64,000 nucleotides of DNA from assembly GCA_028865545.1 (NCBI GenBank), contig JAGWJY010000007.1, positions 1 to 64,000 on the forward strand, in the 5' to 3' direction. This DNA is from Alphaproteobacteria bacterium. GTDB taxonomy: Bacteria > Pseudomonadota > Alphaproteobacteria > Micropepsales > Micropepsaceae. The translations under genes and the position numbers were made by a program. A model generated the notes under the pieces. The model did no database searches, was not told the DNA's origin, and saw only the letters and a program-made list of their open reading frames with translations. This document shows positions 7,687 to 17,513 of this stretch, piece after piece (position 1 is the first letter of the stretch; every line of letters begins with the position of its first letter).

Positions 7687-9714
7687 ATGTCTGCTGTCCC
7701 TGAGAGTTTCCTGTTCGGCAAGCTGACGCTTGATGCCGTGCCCTGGCACGAGCCGATCATCATGACCGCGGTGGCGGGCATGGTGCTGGCGGCCGTCACC
7801 GTTCTCGGCCTCGTCACCTATTTCCGTTTGTGGAAGACGCTGTGGAACGAATGGTTGACCACGGTCGATCACAAGCGGATCGGCGTGATGTACATCATCC
7901 TGGCGATGGTGATGTTGCTGCGCGGCTTCGCCGACGCGCTGATGATGCGCACGCAGCAGGCACTGGCCTCCACGGGCGGGCCGGGATATCTGCCGCCGCA
8001 GCATTTCGACCAGATCTTCACCGCCCACGGCGTCATCATGATCTTCTTCATGGCGATGCCCTTCGTGGTCGGCCTGATGAACATCGTCATGCCGCTGCAG
8101 ATCGGCGCGCGCGATGTGGCTTTTCCCTATCTCAATTCGGTCAGCTTCTGGCTGACTGTGGCGGGCGCCGTGCTGGTCAACATCTCGCTGGCGGTGGGCG
8201 AGTTCGCCCATACCGGCTGGCTCGCCTATCCGCCGCTGTCCGAACTGCATTATTCGAGCGGCGTCGGTGTCGACTATTATATATGGGCGCTGCAGATATC
8301 GGGCCTCGGCACCCTGCTGTCCGGCGTCAATCTGATCACCACCATCCTCACCATGCGCGCGCCCGGCATGACGATGATGCGCATGCCGATTTTCACCTGG
8401 ACCACGCTGTGCGCCAACATGCTGATCGTGGCGGCGTTCCCGATCCTGACGGTGACGCTGGCGATGCTGGGCCTCGACCGCTATCTGGGGATGCACTTCT
8501 TCACCAACAGCGATGGCGGCAACGCCATGATGTACGTCAACCTCATCTGGGCGTGGGGGCATCCCGAGGTCTACATCCTGATCCTGCCGGCCTTCGGCAT
8601 CTATTCCGAAGTCATCTCCACATTCTCGTCGAAGCGGCTGTTCGGCTACACCTCGATGGTCTACGCCACCGTGTGCATCACGGTGCTGTCCTTCGTCGTC
8701 TGGCTGCACCACTTCTTCACCATGGGCTCGGGCGCCAATGTGAATGCCTTCTTCGGCATCACCACCATGGTGATCTCGATCCCGACCGGCGTGAAGATCT
8801 TCAACTGGCTGTTCACGATGTACCGCGGCCGCGTGCGGCTCGAAGTGCCCGTGCTGTGGACACTGGGCTTCATCGTCACCTTCGTGATCGGCGGCATGAC
8901 CGGCGTGCTGATGGCGGTGCCGCCGGCCGATTTCGTGCTGCACAATTCGCTGTTCCTGATCGCGCATTTCCACAACGCGATCATCGGCGGCGTGGTGTTC
9001 GGCTGCATGGCGGGGCTGAACTACTGGTTCCCCAAAGCCTTCGGCTTCAAGCTCGATCCGCGGCTGGGCAAGGTATCGTTCTGGTGCTGGCTGGTCGGCT
9101 TCTACATCGCCTTCATGCCGCTCTATGCGCTCGGCCTGATGGGCATGACGCGGCGGCTCGACCACGTCAACAATCCGGTCTGGCATGTCTATCTTGTCGT
9201 GGCGATGGTCGGCGCCGTGCTGATCTTCTGCGGCATCATCGCCCAGATCGCGCAGATCGTCGTGAGCATCATCAATCGCGACCAGCTGCGCGATGTCACC
9301 GGCGATCCGTGGGACGGGCGCACGCTGGAATGGGCGACCTCATCGCCGCCGCCTTTCTATAATTTCGCACGCATTCCGCATGTCGAGAGCGTCGACGCCT
9401 TCTGGGAGATGAAGCGGGCGGGCAGGGCGTCCGCGCCGCTGCCGAGCTATCAACGCATCCATATGCCGCGGAACACCGGTACCGGCGTCATCCTCGGCGG
9501 CCTGAGCGTGGTGCTTGGCTTCGCACTCGTCTGGCACATCTGGTGGCTCGCAGCGCTTGGTTTCACCGCCATGGTCGCGCTCGCCATCATCCACAGCTTC
9601 GATGAAGACCGCGATTACTACGTGCCGCCGAGTGAAGTGGCACGCATCGAAGGAAGCTATTTCGAACAACTGACTGCGGAGAACCAGAATGAACGTCCAT
9701 CCCTCGCCGCTTGA
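7687..9714 (+). CDS. cyoB: Ubiquinol oxidase subunit I
   Basis: A 675-residue haem-copper oxidase subunit with many transmembrane helices; it reduces O2 to water and pumps protons. The CuB/cross-linked tyrosine motif is [12 protein letters not shown], followed by the two-histidine motif WLHHFFTMG and the haem ligand region [11 protein letters not shown]. The cyoA stop is five bases upstream. The 3' end overlaps the cyoC start by 26 bases, so translation is probably coupled. The length is close to E. coli CyoB (663). Confidence 0.98.
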   Translation: MSAVPESFLFGKLTLDAVPWHEPIIMTAVAGMVLAAVTVLGLVTYFRLWKTLWNEWLTTVDHKRIGVMYIILAMVMLLRGFADALMMRTQQALASTGGPGYLPPQHFDQIFTAHGVIMIFFMAMPFVVGLMNIVMPLQIGARDVAFPYLNSVSFWLTVAGAVLVNISLAVGEFAHTGWLAYPPLSELHYSSGVGVDYYIWALQISGLGTLLSGVNLITTILTMRAPGMTMMRMPIFTWTTLCANMLIVAAFPILTVTLAMLGLDRYLGMHFFTNSDGGNAMMYVNLIWAWGHPEVYILILPAFGIYSEVISTFSSKRLFGYTSMVYATVCITVLSFVVWLHHFFTMGSGANVNAFFGITTMVISIPTGVKIFNWLFTMYRGRVRLEVPVLWTLGFIVTFVIGGMTGVLMAVPPADFVLHNSLFLIAHFHNAIIGGVVFGCMAGLNYWFPKAFGFKLDPRLGKVSFWCWLVGFYIAFMPLYALGLMGMTRRLDHVNNPVWHVYLVVAMVGAVLIFCGIIAQIAQIVVSIINRDQLRDVTGDPWDGRTLEWATSSPPPFYNFARIPHVESVDAFWEMKRAGRASAPLPSYQRIHMPRNTGTGVILGGLSVVLGFALVWHIWWLAALGFTAMVALAIIHSFDEDRDYYVPPSEVARIEGSYFEQLTAENQNERPSLAA

Positions 9715-10324
9715 AGCCCAGTTCGCTTTCGACGCCGTCGGCGCCGAAAGCCATGACGTTGCTCACCACGCGTCGAGCACGGCGCCGCTCGGGTTCTGGA
9801 TCTACCTGATGAGCGACTGCATCCTGTTCGCCTCGATCTTCGCGGGCTTCGCGGTTCTGCGGGGCAATTTCGCAGGCGGCCCGACCGGACTGGACCTCTT
9901 CAACCTGCCTTATGTCGCGGTCGAAACAGCATGCCTGCTGGTCTCGAGCCTGACTTACGGCCTCGCCATGATCGCCATGGAGCGGAACGACCGGCGTCAG
10001 GTGTTCGCCTGGATGGGCGTGACCTTCTTTCTCGGCCTGTGCTTCCTGGGCATGGAAATCCACGAGTTCAGCGAACTGGTCGCGCGCGGCGCCGGGCCGG
10101 ACCGTTCGGCCTTCCTCTCGGCCTTCTTCACGCTGGTGGCCACCCATGGGCTGCACGTCACCGCCGGCCTGATCTGGATGGGCACGATGTTCGTCCATCT
10201 GTGGCGCCGCGGGTTGAGCGCCGGCAACCGCACGGGCCTGATCTGCCTCAGCCTGTTCTGGCACTTCCTCGACATCATCTGGATCGGGGTCTTCAGCATC
10301 GTCTATTTGATGGGAGTTGGCTGA
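9689..10324 (+). CDS. cyoC: Ubiquinol oxidase subunit III
   Basis: A 211-residue integral membrane protein of the COX3 family with five predicted helices. The short form lacking the first two helices of cytochrome c oxidase subunit III is usual for CyoC. Conserved parts include the helix around [10 protein letters not shown] near the N-terminus and [13 protein letters not shown]. It overlaps cyoB upstream, and its TGA shares a base with the cyoD ATG. Confidence 0.95.
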   Translation: MNVHPSPLEAQFAFDAVGAESHDVAHHASSTAPLGFWIYLMSDCILFASIFAGFAVLRGNFAGGPTGLDLFNLPYVAVETACLLVSSLTYGLAMIAMERNDRRQVFAWMGVTFFLGLCFLGMEIHEFSELVARGAGPDRSAFLSAFFTLVATHGLHVTAGLIWMGTMFVHLWRRGLSAGNRTGLICLSLFWHFLDIIWIGVFSIVYLMGVG

Positions 10325-10731
10325 TGAACGTAGAGGCTCCCGGTTCTCGCAGCGCCCGCGCGCGTATCAGCGGCGCGGCGATTCATCCCGGTCATGGCCA
10401 TCACGGCGAGGCGAGCCATGGCAGCGTCAGGTCCTACCTGACGGGCTTTGCGCTGTCCGTGGTGCTGACGGCCATTCCCTTCGTCCTGGTCATGACGCAC
10501 GCCTTGCCGGCGCAGAGCGTTGTGCCGACGATCATCGGACTAGGGCTCGTCCAGATCATCGTGCATCTCATCTACTTCCTGCACATGAACGGGTCGTCCA
10601 GCCAGGTGTGGAACAACGCGGCCTTCGTGTTCACGCTGGTGGTTGTCGGAATACTCGTCTGCGGCTCGCTGTGGATCATGTATCACCTTAACGTGAACAT
10701 GATGCCGGGGATGATGCCGGGCGGGCAGTAA
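10324..10731 (+). CDS. cyoD: Ubiquinol oxidase subunit IV
   Basis: A 135-residue protein with three transmembrane helices, following an N-terminal His/Gly-rich segment (HPGHGHHGEASHG). QIIVHLIYFLHM is the family hallmark. It begins at an ATG overlapping the cyoC stop (TGATG). The C-terminus is methionine-rich (MMPGMMPGG), as in some homologues. It is the last gene of the operon: no cyoE haem O synthase follows, so this must lie elsewhere. Confidence 0.95.
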   Translation: MNVEAPGSRSARARISGAAIHPGHGHHGEASHGSVRSYLTGFALSVVLTAIPFVLVMTHALPAQSVVPTIIGLGLVQIIVHLIYFLHMNGSSSQVWNNAAFVFTLVVVGILVCGSLWIMYHLNVNMMPGMMPGGQ

Positions 10732-10761
10732 GTCCGCCGCGTCTGACACGCCGAAAACGCC

Positions 10762-10786
10762 GCCGGCAAGTCATTGGCTTGCCGGC
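10762..10786. terminator. Hairpin between convergent cyoD and LysR genes
   Basis: A perfect 9-bp inverted repeat (GCCGGCAAG / CTTGCCGGC) with a seven-base loop lies between two convergent genes. There is no T-tract, so it may act as a bidirectional stop or only as an mRNA-end stabiliser. Confidence 0.5.
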
Positions 10787-10791
10787 TGTCG

Positions 10792-11850
10792 TCAACCGAT
10801 GTCGCGCTCCGCGCCGGCAAAACCCGCGAAGGGGTTCACCAGCGGCTTTCCCTTGTAATCCCGTTCCAGTTCATCAGGCGACAAGAAGTCGTCGCGGAAC
10901 CAGGGAAATCTTTTCGGAGAGAAGGCGCCTATCAGCCAATCCACCAGCCGGCGTACCCTAGGAATGCGCGCAGCTCCGGCGTGATAGGTCATCCAGATAT
11001 CGATCGGCACATGGAGGCCGAGGTCGACGGGGACGATCGGCGCGCCGATCGCGTGGACGTAAGTCGGCAGCATGCCGATGCCGGCTCCCTTCACGATCGA
11101 CCAGTAGTGGGCGCTGCTTACATTGGTGCGCAGGGTGACGAACCCTTCCGGCCGTACGCCGGGGAACACGCGATTGTACAACTGCTCCCAGAGCGCCTGT
11201 TCGTCGGACTGCACGACGATGCGGTGGTTGCCGTATTCGGCGATGTCGTTCGGCACGCCATAGGTGTCGAGATACGACTGCGAGGCGAACGGGATAAGGT
11301 GCAGACGCCCTAGTTTTACAACCCGCAGTTCCTTGGCGGTCGGGCGCGTCAGCTGCACCGAGATGTCGGCTTCAAGCCGGAGCACGTCGGCTGAGTGCAT
11401 CGCACAATTCACGTCGAGCAGAAGTTTGGGGTTGGCCCGCTGGAATTCCACAAGGTGGGGCGCAATCCAGAACGTGCCTAATCCTTCCGTCACCGCAAGG
11501 CGCACTTCGCCGGCGATCGATCGGTCGGTCATATCTCGCGCTTGCACAAGCGCGAAAGCGGCCTGCTCCATCTGATTGACCGCGGCAAAAATCTTGTCGC
11601 CTTCGCCGGTCAAGCGAATGCCGTCAACATGACGGGTGATCAGCGTCATCCCAAGCGCGTGTTCGAACTCACCAATTCGGCGCCGCAGCGCATTGACCGA
11701 CAGGCCAATGTGGTCAGCGGTCGCGCGGAAACTGCCCCGGCGGACCAGCTCCAGGAACAGGTGGGCGCTTTCCCAATCAAGCAGCGCCTTCGAGTGAGCC
11801 TTAACGACATGTTCACTACGAAGAACACGGCGTTCACCTGGTGTCTGCAT
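10792..11850 (-). CDS. LysR-family transcriptional regulator
   Basis: A 352-residue protein. The winged helix-turn-helix lies near residues 25-85 (FLELVRRGSFRATADHIGLS, then a basic recognition helix with LRRRIGEFE). The periplasmic-binding-protein-like effector domain follows. I chose the ATG at 11850 because AAGGGAGAG precedes it by about nine bases; an earlier ATG at 11880 has no ribosome-binding site. The gene is divergent from the GNAT/isochorismatase operon with about 60 bases between starts, a layout typical for LysR control of the neighbour. The C-terminal 50 residues (after IGAFSPKRF) extend beyond the usual length of about 300. Effector unknown. Confidence 0.88.
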   Translation of the reverse strand: MQTPGERRVLRSEHVVKAHSKALLDWESAHLFLELVRRGSFRATADHIGLSVNALRRRIGEFEHALGMTLITRHVDGIRLTGEGDKIFAAVNQMEQAAFALVQARDMTDRSIAGEVRLAVTEGLGTFWIAPHLVEFQRANPKLLLDVNCAMHSADVLRLEADISVQLTRPTAKELRVVKLGRLHLIPFASQSYLDTYGVPNDIAEYGNHRIVVQSDEQALWEQLYNRVFPGVRPEGFVTLRTNVSSAHYWSIVKGAGIGMLPTYVHAIGAPIVPVDLGLHVPIDIWMTYHAGAARIPRVRRLVDWLIGAFSPKRFPWFRDDFLSPDELERDYKGKPLVNPFAGFAGAERDIG

Positions 11851-11909
11851 ACGGGACAACTCTCCCTTCGGTAGCATCATACACTAATTATGGATGGGGT
11901 AAAAAAAAG

Positions 11910-13166
11910 ATGACGGAACATTCGCTTGCACTGTTGCGCACGTCCCAGACGGGATCAGCCGCGGACGGTAAAAAGGGCCATCCGCTCGAGCAGATAGATG
12001 CCAGCCGGCTGGCGCGAAGGCTGACGATTTTTCGCCCGGATGCGGCGACAATCGACCGCCTGATCCCCGAGGCCGATGCAAGGATTGGAGGTCTCGCGAA
12101 GACGTCCGTCGTTCGCCGCGTCGTGGCCGATAATCCGGATTCAATGTGGGCCTTTGCCCGGAAGGCGACCTTCGATCCGGCCAATCCGAAAGGCGAGGGC
12201 TTCATCGCGCTGCTTTTGTTGAACAAGGAGGGCCTTAAACATCTTGCGGCGCGAACGCTCGACGCCAGCAACCCCGATCCGGCGTTCCTGGTCAAACCCG
12301 GCGAACGTCCTGCCGCTGCCTATGCATGGGCGACCTATGCGCCGGGCACGCTCGCACCGGCCGTGGCGTTGGTGTTGGAGAGAATGTCGTCGCCGCCCTA
12401 TGACAATGTCCCGCTCTTCACCCGGACGACGACAAGCGACGGACTGCGCTTCACGGAGGCGCTCGGCTTCAGGAAGGGTGCGAAGATCGACGGCGTCGAG
12501 GCGCCGCATCTGTATGTCTACGAGCGGGCCAAGCCCAAGGTGAGCAATGCTCCGCTGTATGACAGCTATCGCGGCGGCACCGCCGATCGCCGCGCGCTGT
12601 CCGTCACGGTTGCCAGGGAGTTTAATGACTGGCTGCGCGTCGCCGCAATTCGCAGCGCCGTTTACATCGGCGAGCAGGAATGCCCCTACGAAGAAGAATT
12701 TGACGGCAACGACTTCACGGCCGTTCACCTGCTCGGCTATGTCGGCAACGAGTCTGCCGGCTGCATCCGCATCCGTCATTTCGCGGATTTCGCGAAAATC
12801 GAGCGCCTGGCCGTGCGCAAGGAATTCCGCAATACCCGTCTCTCTTTTCAGTTGGTGAAGGCGGCGATCGAATTTTGCCGCGCCAAGGGATATCGGCGCA
12901 TTTACGGTCACGCGCAGCGCCGTTTGATGCATTTCTGGAGCAGGTTCGGATTCGTGCCGCTGCCCGGTGGCAAGGAATTCGTCTTCTCTGACTTCGATTA
13001 TGTCGAGATCGTTGTCGAACTCGAGGCGCATCCCGATCCGGTCAGGATTGGCAGCGATCCGTACGTCGTCATCCGGCCGGAGGGGCGCTGGCACGAGCCT
13101 GGAATTTTGGAGAAATCAGCAGAACGGCCGGTGTCTCGTCCCTCAGTCCAGGTGACAGCACCGTGA
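11910..13166 (+). CDS. GNAT-family N-acetyltransferase, long two-part protein
   Basis: A 418-residue protein. The C-terminal part (about 240-385) is a clear GNAT domain: IRIRHFADFAKIERLAVRKE is the acetyl-CoA-binding strand region, followed by FQLVKAAIEFCRAKGYRRIYGHAQ and FWSRFGF. The N-terminal half also shows a GNAT-like end (GLRFTEALGFRKG at about 190-202), so it may be a tandem GNAT with a degenerate first copy. The ATG at 11910 was chosen because GGGG lies 11-15 bases upstream. It is the first gene of a probable three-gene operon opposite the LysR gene; its TGA overlaps the next start. Substrate unknown. Confidence 0.75.
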   Translation: MTEHSLALLRTSQTGSAADGKKGHPLEQIDASRLARRLTIFRPDAATIDRLIPEADARIGGLAKTSVVRRVVADNPDSMWAFARKATFDPANPKGEGFIALLLLNKEGLKHLAARTLDASNPDPAFLVKPGERPAAAYAWATYAPGTLAPAVALVLERMSSPPYDNVPLFTRTTTSDGLRFTEALGFRKGAKIDGVEAPHLYVYERAKPKVSNAPLYDSYRGGTADRRALSVTVAREFNDWLRVAAIRSAVYIGEQECPYEEEFDGNDFTAVHLLGYVGNESAGCIRIRHFADFAKIERLAVRKEFRNTRLSFQLVKAAIEFCRAKGYRRIYGHAQRRLMHFWSRFGFVPLPGGKEFVFSDFDYVEIVVELEAHPDPVRIGSDPYVVIRPEGRWHEPGILEKSAERPVSRPSVQVTAP

Positions 13167-13777
13167 ACGTGGTGCTGGACTTTCGTCGACGTTACGAGCA
13201 GCGCTTCGCACCGCCGCTTGTGTTCGTCGATCTGCAAGAAGAGCTGCCGGGCTCAACTGGAATTCTGGAGGATGAGCGGGCGGCCGCGGCGATCGGGAAT
13301 TGCCGCAAGCTCCTCGCCCACGCCAGAGCAAACGGATGGCCCGTGGCGTTCGTCCGCAAAGTTCGACCATGGCGGAGCGGTAACCTTACCGGGGTGCCAC
13401 GTTGGATCAGCGGCTTTGAACCACGGCGCGCCGATATGCTGTTCGACCGGGACACGTCGTCTTGTTACGCCAGCACGGAGTTCGCCGACGCCATGGACGC
13501 CGCCGGAGGCGCGTTCGTGGTTGCGGGCGTGTCCAGCGACGACGCATGTCTGTCGACCTTCGTCGACGCGGCGCGGTACGGTCATCAGGTCGGACTGATC
13601 AGCGATGCGCTGGTGAGCCAGCCTTTGCCGGGATTCGATCCTGAAGAGAGTCACCGCGCGATTATCGCCCTTGCCAGCCGGCACGCGGCCGTTGTGACGG
13701 CGGAAGGCTGGATCGAAGCGGCCGTAGATACCCGCAGCGCGAAGGAGGTATTTCGTGCCGCCGCCGCGCCACGATGA
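13163..13777 (+). CDS. Isochorismatase-family cysteine hydrolase
   Basis: A 204-residue Rossmann-like hydrolase. The catalytic Asp is residue 23 (FVDLQEELPG) and the nucleophile Cys129 lies in GVSSDDACLSTFVDAARYG. The third catalytic residue, normally Lys before the SAF-like segment, aligns with Arg96 (FDRDTSSCYAST), an unusual substitution. The start is a GTG overlapping the stop of the GNAT gene by four bases, indicating translational coupling. Members of the family hydrolyse nicotinamide, isochorismate or N-carbamoyl compounds; none of these can be assigned here. Confidence 0.85.
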   Translation: MNVVLDFRRRYEQRFAPPLVFVDLQEELPGSTGILEDERAAAAIGNCRKLLAHARANGWPVAFVRKVRPWRSGNLTGVPRWISGFEPRRADMLFDRDTSSCYASTEFADAMDAAGGAFVVAGVSSDDACLSTFVDAARYGHQVGLISDALVSQPLPGFDPEESHRAIIALASRHAAVVTAEGWIEAAVDTRSAKEVFRAAAAPR

Positions 13778-14030
13778 GATTGAGGAGGTGGCGGCCAATC
13801 TGGAACGTCAATTCCAGAAACTTGACGACATGGGCCTCGCGTTTTCGGCGGCGCTCGTGAAGGTCGCGCATCTCGACCTACAGATGCGTGTCCACGGGAT
13901 TTCCGGCGAGGAAATCGATATCCGGAGCTTTGCGCTCAAGGCTCTTGAGCTGGCCGACGGGACAGGGGACGCAGGTGAAGCGGCCGCGTCCGAAGATCGC
14001 GCGCCGCCACTTAAGCCGGACAACGGCTAG
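13755..14030 (+). CDS. Small helical protein, third gene of the GNAT/isochorismatase operon
   Basis: A 91-residue protein beginning with GTG at 13755, seven bases after a near-perfect Shine-Dalgarno sequence (AAGGAGG, 13742-13748). It overlaps the isochorismatase gene by 23 bases. The first 45 residues form an amphipathic helix (EIEEVAANLERQFQKLDDMG) and the rest is acidic and low in complexity. No family was recognised. The excellent ribosome-binding site and overlap argue that it is real. Confidence 0.65.
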   Translation: MPPPRHDEIEEVAANLERQFQKLDDMGLAFSAALVKVAHLDLQMRVHGISGEEIDIRSFALKALELADGTGDAGEAAASEDRAPPLKPDNG

Positions 14031-14328
14031 TGTGACTTAAAATGGCACGCCGCGGCGCGGGGACTTGTGCGCAGTGCGGGGCCTTCGGCCATGCATCGTG
14101 TCGCTTGGCCGCGTTCTGGAGATGTATAAATAGTATCAATGAATTACATTCAGGCTGCTGACAAATTCCGGCCTATCTCGACGACCCAGAACGAGGCCGT
14201 GCGCCAGCATCTGGCGGCAGTTTCTTTACGCTGTGTTCACCATCAGCCAATTCCTACGGGCCAACTGTTTTTTCATCTAATGGCAGCACTCTGGTGGCGT
14301 CCGGAAAAGTCCGTGATCGGAGCCGTCA

Positions 14329-16377
14329 TTGTCGGGAAGTCGAGCAAGCAAGAAGGCTGCGGCGAAGGCGCGCTGGTGTCGTCCACGCGAGCGTGAAGCT
14401 ACGCGGCTTGCAATCCTCGACGCCACCCAACGGCTCATCGCGTTGCACGGACTGGACGTACTGACTCTCAGCGCCATAGCGGATGAAGCCGGTCTCGCGC
14501 GCGCGACGCTGTACGGGTACTTCTCGAGCAAGCGTCAACTTCTGGCGCAGTTAAACGGCGAAGAGGTTCCGGAACCGCCGGCGGACGAAGCGCCGGATGA
14601 AGCGCCGCAGATAGAAGAGGCCGCGGAGCCGTCAGCCCTGGTCGGCGAACAGGCAGCTGCCGACGCGCAGCAGGTCGCGGAGACCACCGAGTCGTCGCCT
14701 TTGTGCGACGAACAAGCACCGGATGAAGGCAGTCGCGCCGAGGCGTTCTTGGAACAGCCTGAAGCGGCCGATGAACTGCAGCCAAATCAGACGGCGTATG
14801 CCGAAGATGCGATCGACGCGCCGGTGGAAGAGATGCCGGTCGACACTGAGACGGCGATGTCGAACGACAAACAGGCGCACTCCAGCGTCGCCGAACCTTC
14901 GCCGGCATTTGCAGAGGAAACACCGACCGTAGAAACGTTGGCCGCAGATCCGGTTGTATCAGGGGCCGATCACCAGGCGGACGAGCCGGCCAACGAAACG
15001 GCCGATACAACGGTTGAAGGTGCCGCCGACTACGCAGCGGTCATGCGCCTGCAGGCCGAGGAACTCGACAGGCTCACAAAGCGGATCATCATTCCCAAAT
15101 CGATGGCGCGGGACGGAACGGACGTCGTCATCACGCGTCTCGAGGCCCGCCTTCGCATTCTCGAAAAGTCCGTGACGGACGTTGATGCGCGCCGAGGACA
15201 AGAGGCCAGAGATCTGGCGGGCCGCCTCGATACCGCGATGGCCGCGATACAGCAGCTTCAAAAACAGCTGGAGACCGCCAACGGCCGGCATCAGCAGTCC
15301 CTCGCGGAGTTGCGGCTGGATGTTCATAACCTGGCGCATACCGGCGGCACCGCCACGGTCGCTCCGCCTGTTTTTTGCGCCGAACCATCGTTCGATCTGA
15401 TCGAACCGGTTGCCGCCGACGTCGACGCGGCAGAACCGGCAGCCGAGGTCGCGGCGCCGTCTCCGGAGGCGGAGCAGCCGTCGGGTGAGCCTGCGCAAAG
15501 GCCTTATCTGTCTTCGGCACGACGCGCCGCCATTGAGGCGGCGCGGCAGGTAGAGACGCGGACCGATGCCGGCATTGGCTCTTCGGTTGGCCGGTGGCGC
15601 TGGTTACTGGGCATTTTTATCTTGATCGCCGCAGCCATGGGCGCCGTCATCGGGACGCGTCCCCATGCGGCAGCGCACGACGGAAGCGCAGTCCGGGAAA
15701 GCAGGCAATCGATCGCGGAACTGGACAAGGCGCACGGTCCGGTCTCCGCTTTCGAACGTCTCGCGGCTTTGGCGGCACGTGGAAATACGTCGGCGCAACT
15801 CGTGCTCGGGCAGAAACTGCTCAATGGCACGGGCATGGCCATGAACATCGAAAAGGCAGCCGTCTGGCTGGAGCGCGCCGCCGAAGGCGGACAGCCGATC
15901 GCGCAGGAAAGCCTCGGCGTGCTTTATCAAACCGGCACCGGCGTTGCGGCGAACATGTCGAAGGCCATGCAGTGGTATGACGCATCCGCTCAGCAGGGCA
16001 ACGTCAAGGCGATGGCCAATCTGGCCAAGGCTTATGCCGGGGGCTCGGCCCAGGGCGCCGACTTCACGAAGGCGGCGAAATGGTTCACACGCGCGGCCGA
16101 GCTGGGTGACGTCGATTCCCAGTTTGATCTCGCCGTGTTGTTCGAGCGCGGCGAGGGCGTTACGCGCAGCCTGGCAGACGCCTACAAATGGTATTCCATC
16201 GCCGCCGGGCAGGGCGACCGCGATGCAGCCGCCCAGGCCGCCCTTCTCGCAGCACAGCTTGCGCCGCAAGAGCTTGCGGCCGCGAAAAAGGCGGCGGCGG
16301 GCTTCAAGCCCGAGCCCGTCGACAAGCGCGCCAACGATGTACCGTCCATAACCATGCGCAGCGCCGAACGCGGCTAA
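14329..16377 (+). CDS. TetR-type HTH / coiled coil / membrane helix / Sel1-repeat fusion
   Basis: A 682-residue protein with an unusual domain order. Residues about 20-75 form a TetR N-terminal DNA-binding domain (ILDATQRLIALHG, LSAIADEAGLARATLYGYF). The TetR ligand-binding domain is missing. Residues 76-225 are acidic, Pro/Ala-rich and low in complexity; 235-335 are coiled coil (RLEARLRILEKS, AIQQLQKQLETA). One transmembrane helix follows at about 424-446. Residues about 475-650 contain four Sel1-like repeats (LVLGQKLLNGTG, SLGVLYQTGTGVA, LAKAYAGG, LAVLFERGEGV), which would lie outside the cytoplasm. The start is a TTG at 14329, six bases after GGAG. A membrane-tethered DNA-binding protein with a periplasmic interaction domain is the direct reading; the signal is unknown. 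Confidence 0.85.
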   Translation: MSGSRASKKAAAKARWCRPREREATRLAILDATQRLIALHGLDVLTLSAIADEAGLARATLYGYFSSKRQLLAQLNGEEVPEPPADEAPDEAPQIEEAAEPSALVGEQAAADAQQVAETTESSPLCDEQAPDEGSRAEAFLEQPEAADELQPNQTAYAEDAIDAPVEEMPVDTETAMSNDKQAHSSVAEPSPAFAEETPTVETLAADPVVSGADHQADEPANETADTTVEGAADYAAVMRLQAEELDRLTKRIIIPKSMARDGTDVVITRLEARLRILEKSVTDVDARRGQEARDLAGRLDTAMAAIQQLQKQLETANGRHQQSLAELRLDVHNLAHTGGTATVAPPVFCAEPSFDLIEPVAADVDAAEPAAEVAAPSPEAEQPSGEPAQRPYLSSARRAAIEAARQVETRTDAGIGSSVGRWRWLLGIFILIAAAMGAVIGTRPHAAAHDGSAVRESRQSIAELDKAHGPVSAFERLAALAARGNTSAQLVLGQKLLNGTGMAMNIEKAAVWLERAAEGGQPIAQESLGVLYQTGTGVAANMSKAMQWYDASAQQGNVKAMANLAKAYAGGSAQGADFTKAAKWFTRAAELGDVDSQFDLAVLFERGEGVTRSLADAYKWYSIAAGQGDRDAAAQAALLAAQLAPQELAAAKKAAAGFKPEPVDKRANDVPSITMRSAERG

Positions 16378-16561
16378 TTCGGCGCACCGGCAAGGGCGGC
16401 CGATCCCACGCGACAATGCCATTTTGCAGCACGGCCATGCGCAAATCGTTGCGCCTTCCCCAATAATCATCGGCGAAATAAAAGTGAGAATGCCGTAGAA
16501 GGCTTGTCTGTGCGGACGAGCTTTGGCAGAGGACCGTTCCGGTCAACGGACGGTGGATGAG

Positions 16562-17512
16562 GTGACTGCAAAGATTTTCATTGATGGGGCGGCCGGTACG
16601 ACCGGTCTGGAAATCCGCGAGCGGCTGGTGGAGCGCAGCGACCTATCGCTGCAGCACTTGCCCGATGCCGAACGCAAGGACCCTCGGGCGCGCGCCAAGG
16701 CGCTGAACGAGGCAGATGTCGTCATTCTCTGCCTTCCGGACGATGCGGCTCGAGAAGCCGTGTCGCTGATCGAAAATCCGAACGTGCGGGTTATCGATGC
16801 TTCCACGGCGCATCGTGTCGCGCCCGAGTGGGCTTATGGCTTCCCCGAGATGGAGCCTGGCCAGCGTGAGAAGATCGCTTCGGCCAAGCGGGTTGCCAAT
16901 CCGGGCTGTTATGCGACCGGTTTCCTGGCACTGGTACGACCGCTGATGCGAGCCGGGATTATTCCTGTCGACTTTCCGCTGACGGTCAATGCGGTGTCCG
17001 GCTATTCCGGCGGCGGCAAGTCCATGATCGAGGAATTCGAAAAGAAGGATTCACCGGCCTACACGGAGACCGTCGTGCGCACCTACGCGCTGACGCTGTC
17101 GCATAAACACCTGCCCGAAATGCAGATGCACGCAAAGCTAGCCCATCCGCCGGTGTTTGCGCCAAGCGTCGGGCGTTTCTATCGCGGCATGCTGGTGGAA
17201 GTGCCGTTGCAGCTTTGGGCCTTGCCGGGCAAGCCGACCACAATCGCGGTCCACGACATTCTGTTCGCGGGGTATCGCGGCGAAAAACTGGTTGAAGTCG
17301 GACAGTTGGAAGGCGGGGATCCCCGCAAGACGCTCGATGCGGAGATGTTGAAGTTCACGAACGGCATGAAGCTGTTCGTCTATGGCAACGACAAATACGG
17401 CCAGGTTCGCTTGATCGCTTTGCTCGACAATCTTGGAAAAGGCGCCGGCGGCGCGGCGGTGCAGAACCTGAACATCATGCTTGGCTTGCCCGAGACGACG
17501 GGACTGGTCTGA
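16562..17512 (+). CDS. argC: N-acetyl-gamma-glutamyl-phosphate reductase, short (type 2) form
   Basis: A 316-residue enzyme of arginine biosynthesis that reduces N-acetylglutamyl phosphate to the semialdehyde with NADPH. FIDGAAGTTGLEI near the N-terminus is the nucleotide-binding segment and the catalytic cysteine lies in VANPGCYATGF. The length matches the short ArgC group. The start is uncertain: GTG at 16562 gives the usual N-terminus (VTAKIFIDG), while TTG at 16523 and GTG at 16553 are in frame. The stop is one base before the paiB-like gene, so the two are probably co-transcribed. Confidence 0.93.
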   Translation: MTAKIFIDGAAGTTGLEIRERLVERSDLSLQHLPDAERKDPRARAKALNEADVVILCLPDDAAREAVSLIENPNVRVIDASTAHRVAPEWAYGFPEMEPGQREKIASAKRVANPGCYATGFLALVRPLMRAGIIPVDFPLTVNAVSGYSGGGKSMIEEFEKKDSPAYTETVVRTYALTLSHKHLPEMQMHAKLAHPPVFAPSVGRFYRGMLVEVPLQLWALPGKPTTIAVHDILFAGYRGEKLVEVGQLEGGDPRKTLDAEMLKFTNGMKLFVYGNDKYGQVRLIALLDNLGKGAGGAAVQNLNIMLGLPETTGLV

Positions 17513-17513
17513 G

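Noticed and set aside
7678-9186. A 502-codon open frame antisense to cyoB
   Set aside because: Rich in His, Arg, Asp and Gln with no family pattern; it is the shadow of third-position GC bias in cyoB.
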